From Schistocephalus solidus (lineage: Eukaryota; Platyhelminthes; Cestoda; Diphyllobothriidea; Diphyllobothriidae), in assembly GCA_017591395.1 (NCBI GenBank), contig WEDG01003360.1, forward strand, positions 20,466 through 84,465: 64,000 bases of DNA, read 5' to 3'. Both the position numbers and the translations under genes were made by a program. The notes under the pieces were generated by a model that saw nothing but the letters and a program-made list of their open reading frames with translations, ran no database searches and had not been told where the DNA came from. The first letter of the stretch is position 1. Each line of letters starts with the position of its first letter. Shown in pieces: positions 13,052-25,479 of the stretch.

Positions 13052-16000
13052 ATGAGCAAGAAACCCACTGCGGTGATCGGTATTCCCCGAGAGACGGTCA
13101 ACCCCTGGGAACGTAGAACCATCCTCACACCGACTCATGTGGAGGCCCTTGTACGCCGGGGCATCCGAGTAATCGTGCAGCCATCAAATCGTCGAATCTT
13201 CACCTGCGACGAGTACTTGGCCGCGGGCGCCGAAGTCAACGAGGACCTCAGTGAGGCCACGGTGATCCTGGGTGTCAAGCGACCTACCGGCCTCACCACG
13301 GACGACCTCATGCCCAACAAAACCTACGCCTTCTTCACGCACACGATCAAAGCCCAAAAGGACAACATGGAACTCCTGGACACCTTACTGGAACGCGTGA
13401 GTTTGTAGCTATACACACGATCCCATAACGTTGGTCCTTATTTCTGACTCGATAGGCGAGTTTTTATTTATTCATGAATATTGTCACCCCTCTATTTTAA
13501 GTTGCAAAGTCTATTTCGGCTAAAAACTGTATTCATTAGGAATGAAAGTTACATGGGGTTTCAGACGAGCGTATGATTGTGATTATGGAAAAATTATCAG
13601 ATTCCGACGCCACCCGAAGGCAAAAAGTGTAGCCAGTTAAAGTAAATTTGCCACCTTTCTGAACCAAGTTTGTGTGCTTTTTTTCCTGCTCAATGATTGA
13701 CGTCAAAAATACCGAAAAGGCAGATGCTGAAGGAAAAAATAGAGCGTTAAAAATTAATTGGTCAGCTACTTTAATAATAACCTAAAATTAATCTCTCGGC
13801 CCAGCGACCTCCCCCTGGGGGTTTTCTGGGGAAAGAGTTGCTTCGCGGTCAAAATAAATTGCACTGACTACAATTGATACACCGTCCCACGGAGTCCGCG
13901 GAGTTATTCACAATTGGGTCAAAGGGGATTATTCAACTCAACCAAGTCACCTAGTAAACTGAGAATCGTCAAAATAATTCAATTTTGGAACGAAACTCTT
14001 TTATGGCGAACCAGCGAACGGCAATAAGCAGTCATATTGATAAATTATGTGTACTGGCTTGTTAGTAATCCAGAGAACGTGGCCTGAATTATACTTTTAC
14101 TTAGAACAGGTCTAAAGCCCATGAATTCTTCCCCTATTGGCCGTTGAGATCACTGAATAATTTACCTAACGTAGTAGAAATATTTAAAAGGGAAACATTT
14201 CACTGAGCATGATTATTCATGAACCTTAGAGTAAACCAAATCTTTGTAACAATATGATGTCGGCCTCGTTCCAGATCCATATTTTGAACTTTATTCAACT
14301 TCTACTAATTCCCTCCAACTCGCGATCCAAAACCTATTTTGAGTTTGCGGCTGCTGCTTTATGCAACACGCGAGAGCAAACCCTCCAATATCGTTCTCAC
14401 CTCAGCTGGGAAATATGAATTGATCGTACCTTTAGAATGGGTAAAAATGTGCTTTACTGTGACTGAAATTTTTGTCTACTCCGGCTGATTCTTAACTTCA
14501 TGATTAATGTGGAAGGTTGTCTAATTCGCAAAGAAGGTTTGTAAAACGCCATTTCGAATTAGATGATAAATGTCATAAATGGAGAAGTTTCCTTTCCCCG
14601 AACATCTCTCTGGAGTAGTCTGCATAAGAATAAATATAAACGATGATAATCCTTGCCACCATCAGACTAGAGACCACTGCTTTTTTACCTCATTTATTAG
14701 AAATATTCAAAAGGGAAACCTTTTAATTAAAAACCGCCAAAAATGAAAAATAACGAAAAGTAGTGTAAAACCGAAAACGCCTTGACAACCTGAGGTTTGC
14801 ATCTTCACAACTTCATATTTTATACGTCATCCAAATTCTGCCAAGTCATTGTGAGGTTGGAGCTATTGGGTCATCCCACAATTAAGCACTCCGGGATCGC
14901 TCTCACCTAGGTCTTAAAAGCAGTCCCGAAAAAGACAAGGGAAACTGGGATGACCATTTCTGGCTTATTAGCCGTCGTCAGCCAACTTTACCCAAGCCCA
15001 GGTTTTGCCACACCTGAGCCTCGAGTCCGTGTTCTTTGGCCAACGAGCATATCCCATACCTTAGTCGATGAACGCACTTCCATAATAAAACCGCAAAGCT
15101 TAAGTGATTGTGTATTTGATATCAATAAAAAATATACAGGTAGAAATGGCACGCATGCCTCCGCACTCCCGGCAGAGCATGTACACAGGAACCACCCATA
15201 ATACAAGTAGCTTCACACTACATTCCAGGGAAAGTAGAGTTAGGGTTAAGAGGAGGATTCCAGTTAGAGTTAGGGTTTGAGTTAGGCATCGTTAGCCTTC
15301 CTGGAATCGAGCGCACGGCCACCCATTTTCCTAGGGGTGGAAAATCCTATTCCCGTGTCCTGTCAGAGTGGAGCATGCCAGCAATGCTGACCCAAATTTA
15401 CTTTCCTATGAGTAAGCTTTGTGGTTCTCTTTCTCATCATCATTATTGCACACACTTGCCTAATTCGTAATCAAAGCCGACCAAAGGTGAGCCAGGATCA
15501 GGTAATAAGTGCAATCAGTGGGCAAAGTTACCCCTCAAGAACATCGTTCTGCGTTGATTTTTATTATTAAAATCATTGATAGGGCTGGTTTATGGTCCCC
15601 CCTCTCCCAACCCCTGCGATAAGACAGCGGAATAGGACTGCCCACAAAACAGGCGACGTCGGGGAAATTAGCGTTGTGATTAAGGCTAAGGCGAGGATAG
15701 GGTGAGGTTTAAGTTTGGGGGTAGGGTTAATGCTGGGGCTAGGACACGCTAGGCGTGTTACTTCCAGAAACTGCTGCTTGCTTGCGACGAACTGACAATG
15801 AGATGGAAAGTGGGCTTCAAGCACCGGCACTGGAACAATATTTGACTGAATGCCTCAGCCTGTGCTATCAAATTATGCGGTGGGCACCATCCGACGGTTT
15901 GTTCTGCGGCCAGTCCTGCTTCCGTTAGCACCGTAGGGACTTGCTCTGGCCCGTCATATTGGTCCGCTGCCACGTTGGCGTCTAGTCATCCTGTGGTGGG

Positions 16001-16939
16001 ATTGGGTTGATGACTCATATGCACGGGCGTGGGCAGTTTAGGTCGCGGTTTCTCCGGGTCGGAATCGACGCCGTTAACGCAAGCCGCGTATGCCGACGGG
16101 GGATGGGGGGAGAGTGGCGGTGGCGGCGGCGGCGGCGGACACAGTCCCCCAGTCATCATTGACCTCGACGATGGTTTTAAACATTCCTAATTCTCTCTAA
16201 GTCGACTCAGTTGATTGCCGATACTTTTTAACTCCTACTATATTCATGCACCGGCCGGATGCATATAAGTAGAGTGTAGTACGATTTGTTAAATTTCTAA
16301 GCAGTTCTAAGTTCTTTAGCATGTTTTACGAAAAGGCTTTTGCATGTGCGCGCTACTTACACACAATTATCTAACCGTCCAACAGTAGCCTCAGAGAGCC
16401 TGGTGTGTTCTCTCGAGAACACTGCGGTCCGAATTTGCCCAATAGACCCTCTGAACGCGAACAAAACTAATTTTGTTAAGTAGAATGGAACCAACGTACT
16501 GCTTTAATGTTTTATTCACTTTTCTTGTAGAAAATTCGCATGTTTGATTACGAGTGCATGGTCAACGAAAAGAATTTGCGCGTCCTGGCTTTCGGCAAGT
16601 TTGCCGGCTATTCCGGCATGATCGACATCCTCCACGGCCTCGGCCAGCGTCTCTTGGCTTTGGGGCACACAACGCCCTTCATGGTAAGTCTATTCTCACC
16701 TGTTCGACAAAAGCAGTTCATCTAGCCCAATTTCCGCTGTGCATAAAAATAGTTACCTTCGTAGTATTGCTGTCACCGCGCTAAAGTCAATTTTCGATGC
16801 AGTTAATCAGCAAGTTGCATTACTTGCTGGCCGACAATTTGATGTAGTGGCGTAGTCAGAGGATATATTTTTTATTACAAAACTTGTGCAGGACTGCACA
16901 CTGAAATGATGGAACTACGTAAATGTACACTTCTGAGAA

Positions 16940-16976
<37 letters not shown>

Positions 16977-19583
16977 TTTTACTAACCTCCCATTCCGCAT
17001 AACACCAGAACGTTGCTATGCCGCACAACTACTCCTCCATGGGGATGGCGCGCGAGGCCGTCAAGATGGCGGGTTACGGAATCGCCATGAATCAGATGCC
17101 GAGCTCGATCGGCCCTCTGATCTTCGTCTTCACTGGTCTAGGCAATGTGTCCCAGGGAGCGCGTGCCATCTTCCGTCTCCTGCCGCACAAGTTTATCCTG
17201 CCGGCCGAAATGAAGGAGACTGCCATGCATGGAAGTATGTCATCCTCTGCATCCTATTCACACAAGCTTCTGTGCCTTTTGTTTCCCGTATGCAAGTCTG
17301 CGTCAAGTCAACCACTGAGTCCGACCTCATCCCCAGTCGGCTTGACTCTATCGAGCTGACTGACACCTGGGAGAGGAAAGCCGATCCAGCTCGGACCCAG
17401 CGCTTGGTTTCCTCACTGTAAATAACTGAACCCCTGCCCACCCACAACGTGCTGCTAGTCGTCTGTTGGAAGGTCCGCAACTGACGTGATATTCCAGTTC
17501 TATTCCACACCGGAAGTGAGACCGCACTGCCCCATTCCTACTGCAGCCTTTATGGCAATCCTCCTTAATGAGGTATCTGGTTACTCTCATTGAATCCGGG
17601 TTCATGTGTGCAGGTAGAAGTACGAGCGTGGTATGTGTAGACGTTGGTTTGATCATGCCAGCACTACGCCCTCGTTCGGTGCCAATGATTCTTTACCCTG
17701 TTTTTGTCGTTGGAACATAGGGGATTTGGAAAGAGTGTAGTGGAGCAGGTATCACACAACTCCTCCTCACCATAAACCAGTCCCCGCACTAACCAGCGCT
17801 CAGCCTCATCAACTACGGTGGGCGAACAATCGTGTGTGGGATTTTTGTGTCTACACCACTCTGATGCTGCTTACATTTCACGCACATTCCATACAGGTCT
17901 CAAATCAAAGAAGTGGCTTCACACGAAGATTTCCATGAGAGTGTGGGTCTGTTGTTAGTTTTTCCATGAGATTCTGACTAACCAATCGCAGCATTTTCGA
18001 TATCAACTGTCGAATCTGAAGATACTTTTGTTGTTCAGTGATGTCTGGTGTAGCTTGTGCTATTAACTTCAAAACCTGCAAACCGAGGTAGGATAGATTC
18101 AACATTAAACTCTGTCCACTAAATATTCTCACATTTACATTTTATAATATTTTTCACAAACAAACCGTAAACATCAAGTTAGAAGATTCATCAATCAACT
18201 TGTTGGTCCATGCTCATTCAACTGTGAAAACCCTTACATTTGCTTCTATCGAAGTTCAACTCTTTTGCCAGTAACCCAAAACATTTCGGTTCGCCAAGTG
18301 TTTGCGGTAATCGGGCAGCTTGTTATGATATGCATAGCCTTTTGATGATCACTAGTGCCACTGATGTATTTTTCTTCACAACAAGGGACGGATATCGTAT
18401 ACGGTGTAGTGATTTCCGAAAAGGACCACCTTCGCCACAAGCAGACCGGAAACTTCGACATGGCCGACTTTTTGGCGCACCCTGAGAATTACAGAACAAT
18501 CTTCGCTGAAGAGGTATTTAGTCTATCCGCACTACGATGCATGCTCAATAAACATGCCCTGTTATCAGTCAGTTTTAAACTCCAGAAAGAAACGCTATTT
18601 TTACGCGTCATTCGCTGCGTCACAAAAGCAGTGGTATATGCAGCCACCGATGTTGAAAAAACAAAATTGCATAAATTCGTGTCCGTGACCTATTTATAAA
18701 TGCGCTTAAACGCGACTATTACAACCAGCCACTCGCATTTACGCTGATGTCTTTTGTTCCACCCGACAGTTTGCTCCCTACATGTCCGTCCTGGTCAACG
18801 GTATCCACTGGCGCGTGAATGATCCCCGCCTCCTCACGGTGGAGGATTGCAGGCGGCTGATGGTTACCGGCAAACCATGCCACCAACACGTCTCCTCCAC
18901 GGGTAGGTTACAAAACCAGAAAAAGTAATTATTGGTTTTAACAAAACTCGGAGTCTCTACTAGAGCTTCCAGATAATCAGAACAGGTAGTCATTGGATCA
19001 GCTTAGCTAGCCATAGTGTGAAACCTCGTGTCGGCCTAGTCACTCGCATTACTGTCCACTGCCTTTCGAGCGGACAATAAAATCATTGAAAGACACGAAC
19101 TATCCTCGCATGACAGGAAGTACGTTTGAAAAACCTGGGTCCGGAATTCGTAAATATCTTTATTGTTTGTCAAACAAATCGTCGAGTTGAGCTCGGCGGT
19201 TATTACCACACATATTTTTACAAACGAAAATTCAAGATTCCACTTTTGGCAGTCCTTCCACAAGTTGTTTCAACATTCAGAGTTTCCAGTAGATGAAGCT
19301 GGTAACATCCTTCACCTGGTCGTTGACCCACGGTGGTCCTAGTGAGGATTCTTGGAACGTTTGAAATAGGCTCATCAAAGATACCACTAAAGTGAATAAA
19401 TGTCGTTCTTCTTAGCAGCTGTTTTTCCGTTCTTTTAGGTTCTCCTCTGCTCCCGCAGCGTCTGATTGCCGTTTGTGACATTTCGGCGGACCCCAATGGA
19501 TCCCTGGAGTTTGTGCAGACCTGCACTACCATAGAGAAACCCTTTGTAGTCTACAACCCAGTGACCAACACCGAGACTGAGGG
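13052..19583 (+). CDS. AASS: AASS exons 1-6, lysine-ketoglutarate reductase half
   Basis: These six exons encode the reductase domain (alanine dehydrogenase/transhydrogenase-like fold) and part of the linker. They read without interruption: exon 1 ends in phase 0 at LLER, exon 2 (starting [10 protein letters not shown]) is 51 codons, and exons 3, 5 and 6 end in phases 1, 1 and 2 with matching acceptors. Exon 4 contains [15 protein letters not shown], exon 5 [14 protein letters not shown], exon 6 [17 protein letters not shown]. Every block aligns in order with the animal enzyme as I know it. Intron 1 is the longest at 3,134 nt. Intron 3 holds a decayed retrotransposon tail and intron 6 two tRNA-like sequences. 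Confidence 0.9.
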
Positions 19584-22500
19584 GTAAATCCAGTATAAAA
19601 AACTCAATTCGTTTGACCCACTTGTGAAAAACTCGGCAGCCTCGGTGGGATTCGAGCCCACGCCAGCAAGGGAAAGGCTTTAGTACAGCCAACGCCCTAA
19701 CCAACTGAGCTACGAGACCCCACCGGGAGCTGTGAGTTTAATCACACTTGGATCACAAGTTGGTCAAACGAAATATTTAAATCTGCCAAATCCTCTACTA
19801 ATTAATTGTGCCTGGTAGTCATATGGTACATTCTAGATTGATTGCTTAGGAAATCCTGCTTGGGTAGTCAGCTAACTGTATCAGAATTGGTGGATTCCAT
19901 ACGTTGCAGTAGGCTGGGTGGGTAACTTGACCCAAGTGTGATTAAAATCACGTCTCCCGGTGGGGCCACAGAAGCTTAGTTGGCTAGAGCGTTGGCTGAA
20001 CTAAAGCCTTTCCCTTGCTGGCGTGGGTTCGAATCCTACCGAGGCCGCCGAGTTCTTCACAAGTGCGTCAAAGGAATTACTCAAATCTGCCAAAAATCCT
20101 CTACTAAAAAACAACTGTTTTAAAAATTAAAAAATAAAACAATGTATTAGTCGAGGTTTCCATAGTCAGTTGCTTGAGATAGGATAGATGCTTGTCTGAA
20201 AAATCGTCCACCTCGACGGTCTTACTGGCGTGTCTGTAAAAATTATTTTAGGTTTAGCTTTTTAAAACTGAGCTTATTAACTGCCTGAGACACCATTTTG
20301 ATAGCAACCCCTGTACTTGTTTTAGAATCTCCGGTGATGGCTTCCTGGTCTGTTCCATTGACAACATGCCAACACAGCTGCCAGTGGAGTCATCCACGTT
20401 CTTCGGTGATGGTCTCATGCCCCTACATCGATGATATGCTTCTCTGACGCAAACACGCCCTTCGAAGACTTCAAGGCCGGCCCGGTTATCAAGAACGTAG
20501 GTCGACAGTGCATAGGAGTTCTCTATAGGCCTTAGTTAGGGAAATCCGAAGTCTGCCGCAGCATCAAAAAAGATCGTGCGAAATCTTATTGGTTAGACTG
20601 AGTTCACATAAGAATAACTCAATGACAAAGCTTTGCATACCGCACGAGCATAGGGCTTCCGATTCTTTGCATGAACGTTTACATGTAGACACTTAGTCGC
20701 TGGACCGTGACATTGTAGTTCCACGAGGTAAAGTATTGAGGAACAAGTAGGCCAATAACTACACTCACCTGGTATAGCATTGCGCGCACTCGAGTAAAGT
20801 ACAGGCAGGCATGCCTTTAGACGTTTTATTCAATTTCAGTGCACGATCGCTTCCAATGGCAAACTTACCCCCCGCTTCGAATACATCGCCGATCTGCGTA
20901 AACAAAGGGAGGGTGAAAGTGGAAGCTCACACAAAGTGCTCATATTGGGCGCTGGATATGTTGTTCCACCGATTGTTGGGTACCTCACTCGGGATCCCAA
21001 GATTGAAGTTACAGTCGGTAGGTTGTCATCTACCATGTTGCATCCCCTATGCCTTTAATATACAGCATGATCCTTCTGAGATGTGCAAATTTTTCCATTC
21101 GTTCCGGATGAAAATAGTTTCCAATTTGATATCCGACCTGGAGAACGTCAAGAAGGCCTATCCGAATATCTCCGTGAAGCAACTGGATATTTTGCAGGAC
21201 ATCGAAGGATTAGGCAAACTGGTTGCTAAGCATGACCTCGTCCTGAGCATGGTGCCCTGGAAGTTCCATCCTCAGGTCTTCGCTGCCTGCATTCAGCACA
21301 AAAGAAATGTCCTCACTGCCAGCTACTGTTCTCCAGCCCTCCGCGCTATGGAACAGCAGTGAGTGCGTTCATTTGCTTGCCTTTCCAGCCAAACCCTTTG
21401 GCATCAACACACGTTAACATTTGCTAACCAAATATGAAACCAGAGGAGTAATTAGATTTGGTTTTATCAAACAATGAATAGGATCAAGGATGCTGGAATA
21501 ACGGCTTTCATGGAAATTGGCCTCGACCCCGGAATAGACCATTTGCTCGCAATGGAGTGCTTCGACGAGACGTACGCAAAGGGTGGGAAGGTCATCTCTT
21601 ACGAGTCCTATACCGGCGGTCTCCCAGCCCCCGAGTACGCGGACAATCCCCTGCGCTACAAGTTCAGCTGGAGCCCGGAGGCAGCGATGACCACTGTCTC
21701 AACGGTGCCACCTACCTGAAAGACGGAGAGGTGAGGCTTTTGGCTTTGCATTTAGACGGATGTGAAAAAGGAGTGCTCTAGCCCATCTCACCGCAGCAGT
21801 CCCCCTGTTTGATTGTCATTTAGGTCAAGCAGATTCCCCCGGGTGGGGCGCTAATGGACTACGCGCACCCAATGAACGATCTGGTCGGTTTTTAACCTCG
21901 AGGGCTATCCCAACCGCGACTCCACTTCCTACAAGGACATCTACAAATTGAAGGACTGTCACACGGTGATCCGTGGCACACTGCGTTATAAGGGCTTCAC
22001 AAAGGTGATCAAGGCGCTAATAGAACTCGGATTCATGGACCAGAGTCCGTATCCCAAGCTCGCTCCATCCTGCCCTCCAACGACCTGGGTATGTTAAGAC
22101 TCGGGCATTTTTCTGCATACTTGTCTTTCTTCTTGGTGAGATGTCAAGGGGCTGACAATGTACTTTTATCCCTACAGAAAGAGGTGACGTGTATGGTTTT
22201 GGGACTGGATCCCAAATCATCGGTTGCAGACGCCGAGGCCGCAATCAGGAAGAAGTTGAACATGCCAGAGGAGACTGTGCATGAGGTTCTTGCGTAAGTT
22301 CTGCTGGCATGTTTCCTAAAGACGAGAACTACAGCTCGCAAAAATATTTAATTTGACGCTTCAAGACTGTGTTCATAAGGAAATTGTCAAACTCTCCTGG
22401 AGGTAAACATGGGTTGTTTTCCATCTTTCTGTGCGCCTTAGGCTGGGGTTATTGAGTGACAAGAAGGCCAAACTGTGTGGGAATCCATTTTCCACCCTGA

Positions 22501-23737
22501 GTACCCACTTTTCTGACATCCTGGCTTACGGTAAGTGGACCGAAGAGCTTTAGCTGCCGATTTTTTGCCATCGCATGTTAGCATTTTTTAAATATTCCAC
22601 TTCTCATGTGCCATCTGGCTTTTGTCCTCCATAGGACCAAATGAACGCGACCTGATAGTGATGTCGCACCAGATCGGAGTCGAGTGGCCAGACAAGAGGC
22701 GTGAACTGAAGATTGTCCGTTTGGTGATCTACGGCGAAGAGGGCAAGGGCAGGGCCGGCCTAGCCATGTCACGCACGGTCGGTCTGCCTGCGGCTATAGC
22801 GGCCCTAATGGTTCTCAGTGGTTGGTCTAATCTTTATTTAATCCTTCCATGTCATCTTTTAGCCTACTGTTTGCCAGCAGTCAAATAGCTTTACCGCATG
22901 AATGACATTCCGACGGTAGGCGAATTAATTCAAGCTAACAAATTGTTAATAAGAGTGAGTGAAGCTGCTCTCCACAGAGGAGTTGTATAAACTAGTTAAC
23001 ATTGTGACCAGCTCTGCTACTGATCCCTGTCAAATCTATGAATTTGCTTTAAAATAAACACGATTGTGTAGGATACACAATTGAGCCGATAAATATGGAG
23101 CCTAACTGTAGTCTAACTCGTGCAAGACCTCAACCCCACGTACTTTGAACAAGGGCTAGGTATTCGGCACGCGCTTTTTCATGCATTCCACGGAATCTTG
23201 TTGTCGAGGCCGAGCGAAGTTCTGAAAAGTCGACGAAGGAATCTCTTATATCACCGACGGAGTTCCCTTCCTTACTGAGACTCGCCTTTTCGCGTATATC
23301 GCTGAGGATTTCCCTGTTACGATCTTTCTCCAGACATCAGGTTTCCGTGACATTTTGTATTAGACGGGCAGAGTCCTTAAGCATGGCAGAAATCGGGGGT
23401 TATTAACACCTTTCGAGGTTCTCCTAAATAAGCTCTTGCTCATATCTGCAGATTTCTTGCCTTCAGGTAACAGTAGTCAGAATTCCCGGAAAAGGTCATC
23501 GAACTTTTATTGTTGTCACACAAATATTTTAGGCTGCCAGTGATTACATATGATGTCAAGTATAAAGTGTATTACCCATCCTCTCTTGTACGAATATAGT
23601 TTTTGTCCGTGTGTTTTAAAGGAGAAGTTAAACAAAAGGGCTTCGTTCTCCCGTTTGCACCGGAACTCTACAAACCAATCCTTGAGTGCCTGAAGAAAGA
23701 GGGAATCAGGGCGACTAAAACCACTATGGCCCTGTAG
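13052..23737 (+). CDS. AASS: AASS: bifunctional lysine-ketoglutarate reductase / saccharopine dehydrogenase, 15 exons
   Basis: Lysine-catabolic enzyme: the N-terminal half joins lysine and 2-oxoglutarate to saccharopine, and the C-terminal half oxidises saccharopine to aminoadipate semialdehyde plus glutamate. Exons: 13052-13396, 16531-16683, 17009-17234, 18386-18513, 18770-18902, 19439-19583, 20326-20496, 20840-21017, 21118-21358, 21482-21730, 21824-22088, 22178-22293, 22442-22530, 22635-22820, 23622-23737. All introns are GT-AG and the phases join. Exon 1 carries [13 protein letters not shown] and HTIKAQ; exon 3 the nucleotide-binding [15 protein letters not shown]; exon 8 the Rossmann motif LGAGYVVPP; exon 10 [16 protein letters not shown] and [17 protein letters not shown], typical of saccharopine dehydrogenase. 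Corrected length is about 912 residues against 926 in human. The ATG follows an in-frame TAA at 13043, so there is no visible mitochondrial presequence. Apparent frameshifts lie in exons 7 (two), 10 and 11, so the copy as written is not one open frame. Confidence 0.93.
16110..16138 (+). repeat. GGC-rich short repeat
   Basis: A run of GGCGGT/GGC units in AASS intron 1, inside a locally GC-rich stretch (16020-16170) that contrasts with the AT-rich surroundings. Confidence 0.7.
16943..16974 (+). repeat. (TA)n microsatellite
   Basis: About 16 TA units in AASS intron 2, 35 bp before exon 3. Confidence 0.9.
17345..17830 (+). repeat. decayed tail copy in AASS intron 3
   Basis: Blocks resembling the tail are in order: GAGAGGAAAGCC...CAGCGC...TTCCTCACTGTAAATAA near 17370-17425, GGAAGGTCCGCAACTGACG near 17468, and a purine-rich GGAAAGAGTG block near 17728. 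It is too diverged to define ends. Confidence 0.4.
19638..19719 (-). repeat. tRNA-like sequence (SINE head), copy 1
   Basis: On the - strand it has an A box (TAGCTCAGTTGGTTAG), a B box (GGGCTCGAATCCC), a 5-bp T stem (GTGGG/CCCAC), a 7-bp acceptor stem (GGTCTCG with CGAGGCT) and a 4-bp anticodon stem (GGCT/AGCC) with loop GTACTAA. A long variable region resembles class II tRNAs (Ser/Leu). With a relative in inverted orientation 240 bp away and shared 3' flank (GTTTTTCACAAGTGGGTCAA), it is best read as a tRNA-derived repeat rather than a working tRNA gene. Confidence 0.6.
19964..20046 (+). repeat. tRNA-like sequence (SINE head), copy 2
   Basis: This is a close relative of copy 1 on the + strand (TTAGTTGGCTAGAGCGTTGG and GGGTTCGAATCCTACCGAGG) with a mismatched acceptor stem. 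The same trailing sequence (GAGTTCTTCACAAGTGCGTC) follows. Both lie in AASS intron 6. Confidence 0.6.
20326..23737 (+). CDS. AASS: AASS exons 7-15, saccharopine dehydrogenase half, with frameshifts
   Basis: This half encodes the NAD-dependent dehydrogenase domain. In exon 7 the frame breaks after FFGDGLMP at about 20420: one extra C, then a second shift near 20440 before [15 protein letters not shown] resumes. In exon 10 one base is missing near 21697, between SPEAAMTTV and [10 protein letters not shown]. In exon 11 a run of five T at 21889-21893 has one T too many and creates TAA before [13 protein letters not shown]. Exons 8, 9 and 12-15 are open. The last exon ends KTTMAL then TAG. Splice sites around the broken exons remain canonical, which argues for recent damage or base-calling error rather than old decay. 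Confidence 0.88.
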
Positions 23738-23807
23738 GGCATGACTGTGAACACAGACAATTTTCTGCCTTTTTAAACAACTACACCCATTATATCGATG
23801 TTTTCTT

Positions 23808-23813
23808 AATAAA
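23808..23813 (+). terminator. AATAAA polyadenylation signal of AASS
   Basis: A canonical AATAAA lies 70 nt past the AASS TAG stop (23735-23737), at a normal distance for a short 3' UTR. A GT/T-rich stretch follows downstream. Confidence 0.65.
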
Positions 23814-24384
23814 AGTGATCTCTGTTAGCCTCACCTTTTTGTGCAAATTTGAGGCCGACCAAGGTAAGGGTGTATTCCATGTCCAAACCGAAAATAGTCT
23901 TATGAAGTATGGGCCCGAGGCGCTTAAATTATAACACCTAGGGCAGTAGTGCATCCGACGTAGTCGACGATAGTCGCCGGCATCAAGGCCCCCGTTTAGG
24001 GCTTGAATGGTTGGTAAAGTATTCTTGTGACACCCACGAGGGGCTGCATTATAAAAGTGGCGCGAAACACAGGAGTTAGACTTGCTTGTGGTATGCACTT
24101 AACAGGCAACGTAAAGTCCCATCTCGTACATAACTATAGCCTTAAAGGCGCGTGCGAAACGCCTTAAAGGGGAAGCTCGGACAGTCGGCTGATGCAAGGG
24201 AAGAAAGGGAAGCATTGAATGAGGTGGGCATCCACCTACACCGTAAATCAGTGTGTTGCATATTATAATAACTCCGATGCGTATAAATTTATGAATAAGC
24301 TCTAAGATTTGTGGATTGGACGGTTGATAACTAACGTGTTGAGTTGATCCTCCTTAGGACTGGGATCCGGACTGCCTTAACGCC
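23814..24384. other. AASS downstream region
   Basis: Contains a short hairpin (AAAGGCG and CGCCTT arms, 24142-24172). No exons are recognised. Decayed retrotransposon tails begin at 24385. Confidence 0.4.
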
Positions 24385-25130
24385 TCAATGTGGCATGCAT
24401 AGCACTCTCACTCGTATGAGATCTTAGCCACCCTTTTGAATGTCTGGCACACCCTGCGCATACCATGTCGTGTGTGACATGCGTAGACGGGCTTTTCACC
24501 GTTGTCAACCACCGCGTCCGTGACAGCTTCCGGTCATCTTGAAGTTATCCTGCCATCGGAGGCTGGTGGGTGGGGAAAGAGCGAGTGCGGCAGATGCGAC
24601 GAAAGTCTAACTCAGCCTAAATTAGCTCATGAGCAAGTTGCCGCTGCTGGATCCACCTCATGGTGCGTGTGTGTGATTTGTCGTTCCCCTGAAACGAGCC
24701 ACGTGGTAGATGCTCTGAACCAACACGGCAGCTAGAGCAGGACACGGCAGTCGTTATTCGGTCAGCGCTTCCATAACAAATGCCGAAAATGGGGGGTGGT
24801 GGCACGCGTAAGTGCAGGCTCAGGCCGCACCAGCCACCTGTGGCTGTATAGCACTCTCAATCCATTGGATCTGAGTCAGGCGTAGCGGCCCGGTGAGGGG
24901 CGGCTCCGGCCGCACCAGCCAACTGCGTTCGATCCCGCCTTCGGCCTTCTTGAATCTGTGTTGACATCGGACGGACACAGGCGGGTGTGGGAAGAGAGAG
25001 AGAGAGAGTGCGGTAGCTGATGCGCAAGTCTACTATCACTTAAAACTAATCCAAGCGCAAGTCACCATCCACCTTATTGTCTAGGTTCAGTGGACCTCGT
25101 CCGAATCGACGGTCGAACTGTCATGTGTAA
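24385..25130 (+). repeat. two decayed module-2 tail fragments in tandem
   Basis: The first (24385-24690) matches from CAATGTGGC...CACTCTCACTC to the GGGAAAGAGCGAGTGCGGCAG block. The second (24800-25130) repeats the same order and ends at AATCGACGGTCGAACTGTC. A short AG run (24988-25008) is expanded inside the second copy. They lie between AASS and copy B. Confidence 0.55.
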
Positions 25131-25479
25131 GAAGTAGTCAGCCAGATTATAGCACGGTCAGCGTGTTTGGGACCACTCACAGAGAAAGCGAATGACCTTG
25201 GTAAAGTGGGGCAATGAAAGAAGATAAGGGTCATCGCAGTGATCGCTGTCGGCTACGATCTTCTGATGGGCATTGGGCTCACCTAGAGAAGAAAAAATAG
25301 CCATAACTGGAGGTAGGGGACCAATTCGGACTGGGGCAGAATTCATACCAAGGATTTTTTCGGTCGATTTGAGGAAGCTTCTACACTAATTCCCGCGAAG
25401 CACCAGACACTCCTGTCGCATAGCAAGCCGTTCCAGTGGCAGAGAACCGTATGCGCGTCCCAGCAGGCGCATACTGACA

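Noticed and set aside
19638..20046. Functional tRNA genes
   Set aside because: The pair shares non-tRNA flanks, one acceptor stem is mismatched and the anticodon loops are not conserved; SINE heads fit better.
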